A program made the translations under genes and the position numbers. A stretch of DNA of 64,000 nt, from NCBI GenBank assembly GCA_013414765.1, contig CP058708.1, positions 4,756,748 through 4,820,747 of the forward strand, read 5' to 3'. The notes beneath the pieces were generated by a model, which saw only the letters and a program-made list of their open reading frames with translations, made no database searches and was not told where the DNA came from. The DNA comes from Candidatus Accumulibacter cognatus. GTDB lineage: Bacteria; Pseudomonadota; Gammaproteobacteria; Burkholderiales; Rhodocyclaceae. This document shows, piece by piece, positions 59,850 to 64,000 of this stretch; the stretch's first letter is position 1; every line of letters starts with the position of its first letter.

Positions 59850-60115
59850 GGCCGCTCGCGACAGCGGAAACTCGTTGAGGATTGGCGTACAGTCCAATAG
59901 ATCCACGCTGCCGGGGGATGGAACTCCGGGTGCCACTGCAGGCCAAGAACATACGGTCTGCCTTGCAGGCGAAAGGCTTCGATCACGCCGTCCTCGGCCC
60001 TGCGCGCTTCGACCCTCAGTTCCCGGCCAAGCCCCTTGATCGCCCAATGATGGATCGACACCACCCGCCCGCCGCTGGTGCCCGGATACAGCCAAATCGA
60101 TGATCCCCGCATCCC
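59850..60115 (-). pseudogene. PuuD-like class I glutamine amidotransferase, C-terminal remnant
   Basis: The reverse strand reads LYPGTSGGRVVSIHHWAIKG, GRELRVEARRAEDGVIEAFR and YVLGLQWHPEFHPP, the C-terminal third of gamma-glutamyl-gamma-aminobutyrate hydrolases (PuuD), including the HPE catalytic His and Glu. After that, near 59935, the similarity moves to another frame (SVDLLDCTPILNEFPLSRAA). The N-terminal part with the catalytic Cys is missing. It is a broken gene at the edge of the insertion-sequence zone. Confidence 0.75.
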
Positions 60116-60209
60116 TCAGGTACACTACCCGCCAAGGACAAACATGTCTTTATTCGACGCTGCAGGATCAGAAGGCCCGGCATCGAGTGCACTGCAGGAG
60201 TCAAAACAG

Positions 60210-60587
60210 ATGAAAGAAACCGTGATCGGTGTCGTCGGGTTGCTCATTTTTGCCGCCCTCGCCGTAATCGTCCACCAGAACCAGCGGCGCTTCCACAAGC
60301 CGTTGTTGACCACCCACTACCAGGCGGTAATGCTGACTGACGGCACCCTGCTGCACGGACGAATAGACCATCTGGGCACTGATTTCCCTGTTCTCCGCGA
60401 GGCAATGACGGTGCACGCAATCGTTGACCCGGCTTCGGGAACAACCAGCCACAAGATCGTCCTGCGCAAAAGCGAGGCACACGGTGCCGATCATCTGATT
60501 CTGCCAGCCACGTCAATCATTTATGTTGAGCCCGTGCAGACCGATTCCACGATCGGACGGGCGATTGAGCAGTTTCACTCGCGCTAG
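60210..60587 (+). CDS. small single-span membrane protein of unknown function
   Basis: A 125-residue protein: one N-terminal membrane helix (IGVVGLLIFAALAVIVHQNQ) and then a soluble part with alternating strands (YQAVMLTDGTLLHGRIDHLG, ATSIIYVEPVQTD). The latter pattern is reminiscent of small SH3-like or Sm-like barrels. AGGAG lies nine bases upstream of the ATG at 60210; an ATG at 60144 with AAGGA is an alternative giving 147 residues. It precedes a second membrane protein by 26 bases and is probably in one operon with it. I do not recognise the family. Confidence 0.65.
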   Translation: MKETVIGVVGLLIFAALAVIVHQNQRRFHKPLLTTHYQAVMLTDGTLLHGRIDHLGTDFPVLREAMTVHAIVDPASGTTSHKIVLRKSEAHGADHLILPATSIIYVEPVQTDSTIGRAIEQFHSR

Positions 60588-60613
60588 CGCCTAGCATGTA
60601 AAGGGAACAGCCC

Positions 60614-61417
60614 ATGGTCTGGATACTCGCCACCGTCGTGCTGCTTGTCGTGCTACTGGCGATCCGCCATTTCCGGTCAACAGGGCGTTCTGCAAGGAGC
60701 GATACCCTGCCTGACGAAGCGGCGAAAGCGGAAGTCTACTTCAAGTCGATGTTCCCGGACCTGCAACCGTGGTACCACCCACAGAAGCTGGTGGAGTTCG
60801 TCTCGGCGCGACGCCGACGCCGCGTCGCCAGTCAACGCGGGGAGAAATGGGAAAATCCGCCCGGGCTGGGCGTGGCCAGGGCGCTGCTGAAGCGTCACGG
60901 GGGTCGAGAACGGGTGCGCCTGGCCGACACCAACGGTACGCCACTCACTGAGTTTGTCTATGAGGATCACCCCGGTGGTGGCGTATTGCGCGTCGGCAAG
61001 GGCAAGTTCGTGTTGCGCCTGCAGGACGCGACCAATCCCGAGGTGCATTACTGGCACCCTGAGCGCGAATTCACCTGGACACGCAAGGGAGGCTGGCACT
61101 TCACGACACGGGTGGCTGAGCAGTCGTTCGCCGCCGACGACCATGGCGTCCGCTGGTCCAGCGACCGGGACAGCCATTCGTTCTCATCGTCGTCGGGTGG
61201 CCGCTTCGACGACGACAGCAGCAATAACTGCGGGTCCAGCGACCGGGAGGGCAGTTTGTTCACATCCTCTGGAGACACCGATCGGATCGCTTCCGTCGGC
61301 ATGCTTGCCGCTGGCGGCGCGTTCGGCGGTGCCGGTGCTTCCGAAAGCTGGGATCGGAATGGCGCGGCCGATACCCGCGACGCGAACGATCCCATAGGTT
61401 CCAGCACAGCCTATTGA
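60614..61417 (+). CDS. membrane-anchored protein with Ser/Asp-rich tail, unknown function
   Basis: A 267-residue protein: membrane helix about residues 2-18 (WILATVVLLVVLLAIRH), a basic cytoplasmic-looking region (VSARRRRRVASQRGEKW), a central beta-rich part (GGVLRVGKGKFVLRLQDATN), and from about residue 190 a low-complexity Ser/Asp/Gly tail (SHSFSSSSGGRFDDDSSNN) with a hydrophobic Gly/Ala patch near 233-245. No catalytic motif. GGGAACAG precedes the ATG. The next gene, a glycosyltransferase, starts 22 bases downstream, so they may be co-transcribed. Confidence 0.6.
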   Translation: MVWILATVVLLVVLLAIRHFRSTGRSARSDTLPDEAAKAEVYFKSMFPDLQPWYHPQKLVEFVSARRRRRVASQRGEKWENPPGLGVARALLKRHGGRERVRLADTNGTPLTEFVYEDHPGGGVLRVGKGKFVLRLQDATNPEVHYWHPEREFTWTRKGGWHFTTRVAEQSFAADDHGVRWSSDRDSHSFSSSSGGRFDDDSSNNCGSSDREGSLFTSSGDTDRIASVGMLAAGGAFGGAGASESWDRNGAADTRDANDPIGSSTAY

Positions 61418-61439
61418 CGACTCGGGATGAACTGACGAA

Positions 61440-63641
61440 ATGAAGGCGCCAAGCGATCCGGTGCTGGCACAAACCGTCATGGATCTCCTGCCGATATGCG
61501 ATCGGCGCGAACCAGTGCGAGTCCTGGTGGCATCGTTGGCGCTCGGGGGGGCCGAGCGGATCGTGCTCGAATGGCTGGGTGCAGAAGCCGCACGACAACG
61601 AACGATCGAACTGGCCGTACTGCACCCACGACGCATCGCGTGGACGCCGCCCGCCGGAATCGCTCTGCGCGTGCGCAGCCAGCAGACACCGACCGCATTT
61701 CTGGCGGAACTGGCAGAGCACTGGCGGACGGCTCGTACACCGGTATCGGTACACCTGGTCAATGATGAACTGATCGACATCCTGTGGAACGCCGGCGTGC
61801 AAACCGTACCGGTGGTACACAACATGCGCGCTGGCTGGCGCAACGACCCGGTGCGCTGGCAGCCGGCACAGGTTCCGCTTGCTGTCGCCTGCTCCAACGC
61901 AGTTCGCCAGGAGATGCTGGCGGACGGCTGCCAGGTGCCAGTCATGACGTTGCGCCACATGCCTGCATTTGACCCGACGGCAATCGATCCGGCCAACCGG
62001 ACGCGGCTGCGTACGGAGTTGCGTGTCGGATCCACTACCCTTCTGGTGGCCGCGGTCGGTGCCTTCAAGTCGCAGAAGGACTACGCCCGTGCCATCGACG
62101 TCATGCACCATCTACGGCGGCAGCGCGAGGCGGTCCTGCTGATTCTTGGTGGGGCGCTGGATGGCGATGGCCTGGCTGAACTGGACCGTGTCGTGTCGCG
62201 GGCGTGTGCGGCCGGACTTGCAGATCACTTGCGGCTGCCCGGCTTCGTGCAACCAATCGGGCCCTACTATGCGGCCGCCGACGTACTGCTGAACGTCAGC
62301 CGCTTCGAAGGATTCTCCATGGCGGTACGTGAAGCGCTCGTCGTCGGCCTGCCGGTACTGGCGACGGCCGTCGGAGGCCAAGGCGAACGGGCACATGACG
62401 GGCTGCGCCTGCTGCCGCCCGACGCGCCTGACGCCCTCATCGCCGAGCACCTGGCCGCACTGCCGGTGCGTGATACGCTGACCGGCGAGTCGTTGCCACG
62501 CGCACCGCGTCTGTGGTCGCTGACCACAGCCTGGCAAAGGCCTGGCAAACGCCGTGTCGAGACGCTGTTCGTCACCGCCAACCTGAACGCTGGTGGCGCC
62601 CAGCGCTCGCTTGTCAACCTGGTCACGCAGATCGCCGCGCAACATCCGCTGGCCGTGGCGGTATGCGGCGAAACAACCCAGAGAGCGTTTGCCGACACCC
62701 TGGCACAGCATGGCGTCGAGACCTTCCGGCCGACAGCGCAGGCCGATCCGTATGCGCTCGCCGAATCGCTGCTCGGCTGGGCCGGGGCGCACGCTCTCCG
62801 GACCCTCTGCTTCTGGAATGTGGACCCGAAGGTCAAACTCCTGCTGGCGCGCGTCGCACCGGCCGAGCTGCGTCTGATCGATGTCAGTCCGGGGCATTAC
62901 GCATTTGCGGAACTGGATGGCGTAGCCAACTTCGCTGCCGCCATCGACCTCGATGTGGCGGCTTACTATGCGCGGCTGGATGTGCTGGTCCTGAAGTACC
63001 ACGCGACCGACACGCCACCCTGTCGGCGCACAATCGTCATTGCCAATGGCGTGGCGACGGCCTCACGGGCGGCACCCGCACCGGCGGTGCCACGCTTTCT
63101 GGTGAGTGGGCGAATCGCGCCGAGCAAGCGCCTCAAAACCGTACTGACGGCTTTTGCGCAAGTACAACGCGATCAGCCCACCGCCGAACTGCATCTCGTC
63201 GGTCAGGCCGAAGCGCGACATGCCGCCTGTCTGGCCGAACTGCGCGTGCAGGCGTCCGGACTTGCGGTGTACTTCCGTGGCGCGGACCCCACCATGAGCT
63301 ACCGCTGCGAACCGTTCACCGCAGCCGTCGTACTCGGGACGCACCAGGGATCGCCCAACGCCGTTCTCGAGGCCATGGCGGCCGGCCTGCCGGTCATCGC
63401 CAACGCCAGCGGCGGTACCGGCGGGATCGTGCGTTCTGGCAAGACTGGCTGGCTGCTCCCAGAGCACTGCACGGCGGCGGAACTTGCCGCGGCCATGCTT
63501 GAGTCTTTCGCGCAGCCCGCACGGTCAACTTTTCTGGGTACTGCCGGCCGCGCCTACGTGCGCGCTCACCATGACCTGGAAGTGATGGCGGCGCGTTACC
63601 TCGACTTGCTCAAATCCCCGAATCCCTCTCGTTCCCGGTGA
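61440..63641 (+). CDS. tandem GT4-type glycosyltransferase
   Basis: A 733-residue protein formed from two GT-B glycosyltransferase units. Unit 1 (about residues 25-360) has LVASLALGGAERIVLEWL and the E-x7-E motif FEGFSMAVREALVVGLPV. Unit 2 (about 380-720) has LFVTANLNAGGAQRSLVNLV, VSGRIAPSKRLKTVLTAFAQ and HQGSPNAVLEAMAAGLPVIA. In unit 2 the first Glu of E-x7-E is replaced by Gly or Ser, so it may be a pseudo-catalytic or donor-variant half. It would build cell-surface or exported polysaccharide from nucleotide sugars in the cytoplasm. Donor and acceptor unknown. Confidence 0.85.
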   Translation: MKAPSDPVLAQTVMDLLPICDRREPVRVLVASLALGGAERIVLEWLGAEAARQRTIELAVLHPRRIAWTPPAGIALRVRSQQTPTAFLAELAEHWRTARTPVSVHLVNDELIDILWNAGVQTVPVVHNMRAGWRNDPVRWQPAQVPLAVACSNAVRQEMLADGCQVPVMTLRHMPAFDPTAIDPANRTRLRTELRVGSTTLLVAAVGAFKSQKDYARAIDVMHHLRRQREAVLLILGGALDGDGLAELDRVVSRACAAGLADHLRLPGFVQPIGPYYAAADVLLNVSRFEGFSMAVREALVVGLPVLATAVGGQGERAHDGLRLLPPDAPDALIAEHLAALPVRDTLTGESLPRAPRLWSLTTAWQRPGKRRVETLFVTANLNAGGAQRSLVNLVTQIAAQHPLAVAVCGETTQRAFADTLAQHGVETFRPTAQADPYALAESLLGWAGAHALRTLCFWNVDPKVKLLLARVAPAELRLIDVSPGHYAFAELDGVANFAAAIDLDVAAYYARLDVLVLKYHATDTPPCRRTIVIANGVATASRAAPAPAVPRFLVSGRIAPSKRLKTVLTAFAQVQRDQPTAELHLVGQAEARHAACLAELRVQASGLAVYFRGADPTMSYRCEPFTAAVVLGTHQGSPNAVLEAMAAGLPVIANASGGTGGIVRSGKTGWLLPEHCTAAELAAAMLESFAQPARSTFLGTAGRAYVRAHHDLEVMAARYLDLLKSPNPSRSR

Positions 63642-63643
63642 GA

Positions 63644-63925
63644 TCAGCCGCCTTCGCGACCCCGCCGGCGATCACGGTCATAGATCTCGCGCCCGGCATC
63701 GCGAATGTCACGACGCAGATCGCGACGCTCGTCCGGGCTCAGGCGACGAGTCTGTGCGTCATCACCGTGGCGGCCATCACGCGCATCCGGTCGGTCTCCG
63801 GGGCGTCTCTCTCCAACCGGAGGATGCCGATCGAAAGCACGATCCGCATCCTTGCCGGCATGCGCCGGCAAGGATGCGGCGAGTAGGCCCAGAAGTACCC
63901 CGGCAATCCGGGTCGCGATGTTCAT
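63644..63925 (-). CDS. small secreted Arg/Asp-rich protein
   Basis: A 93-residue product with a signal peptide (MNIATRIAGVLLGLLAASLP, cut near AHA). The mature part is highly charged, Arg and Asp rich: RRPGDRPDARDGRHGDDAQT, then the conserved-looking RRLSPDERRDLRRDIRDAGR. Similar small periplasmic proteins with an RLSPEERxxLRRDI stretch are common in betaproteobacteria and have no known function. The ATG at 63925 sits where a ribosome site GAGCGAGAA lies upstream. It is convergent with the glycosyltransferase, three bases apart. Confidence 0.65.
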   Translation of the reverse strand: MNIATRIAGVLLGLLAASLPAHAGKDADRAFDRHPPVGERRPGDRPDARDGRHGDDAQTRRLSPDERRDLRRDIRDAGREIYDRDRRRGREGG

Positions 63926-64000
63926 TTCTCGCTCCGCAATGGCCACTGATCGAACCCTCGGCCACGGCAGTACGCCCGCTTGCCGCTTAGGTGCCCATCA

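Overview
The window looks like a chromosomal segment of a GC-rich betaproteobacterium of the Rhodocyclales type, probably close to Candidatus Accumulibacter. This is inferred from gene order and protein style and was not tested by a search. Signs are the ybeX-lnt-glyQ-glyS-gmhB-plsC-gloA run, the pyrG-kdsA-eno-ftsB run, trxA next to rho, a PEP-CTERM protein, a Pho-box-controlled PstS-like protein, PEP carboxylase and a 2-oxoacid:acceptor oxidoreductase. No rRNA, tRNA or CRISPR array was seen.

Layout. 1-7.2 kb: a cut-off MFS transporter, aroC, azlCD, a variant PEP synthase regulator, an SDR enzyme, an orphan PstS-like protein behind three Pho-box repeats, and a small basic protein followed by a decayed reading frame. 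7.8-13.7 kb: a membrane protein joining a winged-helix-like domain to an AsmA-like part, an aromatic aminotransferase, uvrB and a cyclic-nucleotide-binding protein. 13.7-25.2 kb: a chimera of the 5' end of ybeX and the 3' end of a universal stress gene, then ppc, then the long co-directional run ybeX to gloA (cell envelope, translation, heptose supply, methylglyoxal detoxification). 25.2-32.1 kb: a GH13 glycosidase and, divergent from it, a three-gene operon for a 2-oxoacid:acceptor oxidoreductase with its own Fe-S flavoprotein. 32.2-43.1 kb: secreted and surface proteins (one PEP-CTERM protein with a sigma-54-like promoter), a HAMP sensor without an output domain, mutS, a phosphoesterase, an amino-acid-type binding protein, slyD, bcp and a SIMPL protein. 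43.1-53.1 kb: the ftsB-eno-kdsA-pyrG run, an isochorismatase-like hydrolase, an ankyrin lipoprotein, an acyl-CoA ligase, a 7Fe ferredoxin, trxA and rho.

53.1-60.1 kb is an insertion-sequence graveyard: an IS3 remnant, a complete IS1182-type element, an IS4/ISNCY-like transposase, a complete IS66-type element with an 8-bp target duplication lying in that transposase's start codon, two decayed transposases, a Uma2 nuclease gene of lower GC and a broken glutamine-amidotransferase gene. 60.2-64 kb holds two membrane proteins of unknown function, a tandem GT4 glycosyltransferase and a small secreted Arg/Asp-rich protein.

No defence or biosynthetic system that is clearly new was found. The best leads are the ybeX/usp chimera, the winged-helix/AsmA-like protein, the output-less triple-repeat HAMP sensor, the sigma-54-like PEP-CTERM promoter, and the nested insertion elements downstream of rho.
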